A DNA stretch of 64,000 bases from Rhodoferax koreense (GTDB lineage: Bacteria; Pseudomonadota; Gammaproteobacteria; Burkholderiales; Burkholderiaceae_C). Made by a program: the position numbers and the translations under genes. This document shows, one piece after another, positions 63,811-64,000 of this stretch. The stretch is from the NCBI RefSeq assembly GCF_001955695.1, contig NZ_CP019236.1, positions 5,146,001 to 5,210,000 on the forward strand. The letters are read 5' to 3'. The stretch's first letter is position 1. Each line of letters opens with the position of its first letter. Below the pieces are notes generated by a model that was not told the origin of the DNA, made no database searches, and saw only the letters and a program-made list of their open reading frames with translations.

Positions 63811-64000
63811 CTAATTCTTCCGGGGAATCACCTTGGCATTTTCGTTGATGCCGATGACGTTGAAGAAGATCGCCACCAGGCGATGCAGCCCCCGGAACTC
63901 GACGCGACGGCCAGCGCCCTGCTGCGCCGCGGCCCAGTTCAGCACCGAGCCGGCGGCCGAGAAATCGATGCGGATCAGGTGATCGCAGGAGATCACCAGC
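63811..64000 (-). CDS. STAS-domain protein, C-terminal part (start beyond the window)
   Basis: The 63 visible residues end the frame at 63811; the gene runs off the right edge. The sequence contains IRIDFSAAGSVLNWAA, RRVEFRGLHRLVAIFFNVIG and INENAKVIPRKN, which resembles the C-terminal half of STAS domains (an anti-sigma-antagonist/MlaB-like fold). The conserved phospho-Ser region of anti-sigma antagonists could be the FSAAG stretch, but the fragment is too short to assign type. Its role and partners cannot be read here. Confidence 0.7.
   Translation of the reverse strand, partial: LVISCDHLIRIDFSAAGSVLNWAAAQQGAGRRVEFRGLHRLVAIFFNVIGINENAKVIPRKN

Overview
The window reads as a chromosomal segment of a high-GC betaproteobacterium, most likely order Burkholderiales, family Comamonadaceae. 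The basis is the complete mraZ-to-lpxC division and cell-wall cluster next to hslVU, the sequence character of RuvC, LpxC and FtsZ, and dispersed 25-bp TTCGACAAGCTCAG-type intergenic repeats. I saw no tRNA or rRNA gene, insertion sequence, prophage gene, CRISPR array or clearly broken gene. About 95 percent is coding.

Layout. (1) 1-5236, plus strand: an aminotransferase cut by the window edge, a polar amino-acid ABC transporter (two permeases, one ATPase), a cysteine-dioxygenase-like cupin and a cystathionine beta-lyase-like enzyme. All are overlapping or closely spaced, which suggests uptake and breakdown of a sulfur amino acid. (2) 5304-14623, minus strand: a peptide-type ABC importer followed by two M20 peptidases, then a YbaK-type deacylase and a kappa-GST/DsbA-like protein. 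A LysR regulator (14794-15729) is divergent from the importer. (3) 15796-23996, minus strand: a seven-gene leucine/isovalerate degradation operon (both methylcrotonyl-CoA carboxylase subunits, enoyl-CoA hydratase, HMG-CoA lyase and three accessory genes) behind a perfect 26-bp palindrome. (4) 24213-31798: a CPA1 cation/proton antiporter, a repeat-containing lipoprotein of unknown function, a HAD phosphatase, and a two-component system with a periplasmic binding-protein-like partner. (5) 31821-35968, minus strand: a sugar ABC importer of the glucose/mannose type. (6) 36192-42392: a YchJ-like protein, an acyltransferase/CdsA pair, ruvC, a chemoreceptor, and a saccharopine-dehydrogenase-like gene divergent from an Lrp/AsnC regulator. 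(7) 42406-61174, minus strand: a small membrane protein, lpxC, and the dcw cluster in canonical order (mraZ, rsmH, ftsL, ftsI, murE, murF, mraY, murD, ftsW, murG, murC, ddl, ftsQ, ftsA, ftsZ) with pervasive start/stop overlaps. (8) 61476-64000: hslU, hslV and the 3' end of a STAS-domain gene, separated by repeat-bearing intergenic sequence.

Most of the content is conserved core or common catabolic material, and no clearly undescribed multi-gene system was found. The most informative non-gene signals are four direct repeats at exactly 10-bp period upstream of mraZ (a probable MraZ box), the 26-bp palindrome upstream of the carboxylase operon, a pair of related intergenic elements bracketing hslV, and the operator-like repeats between the Lrp regulator and its divergent neighbour. 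The least explained proteins are the lipoprotein at 26053-27846, which carries three RQxQLLG motifs, and MurD, which carries a roughly 75-residue acidic, proline-rich insert.
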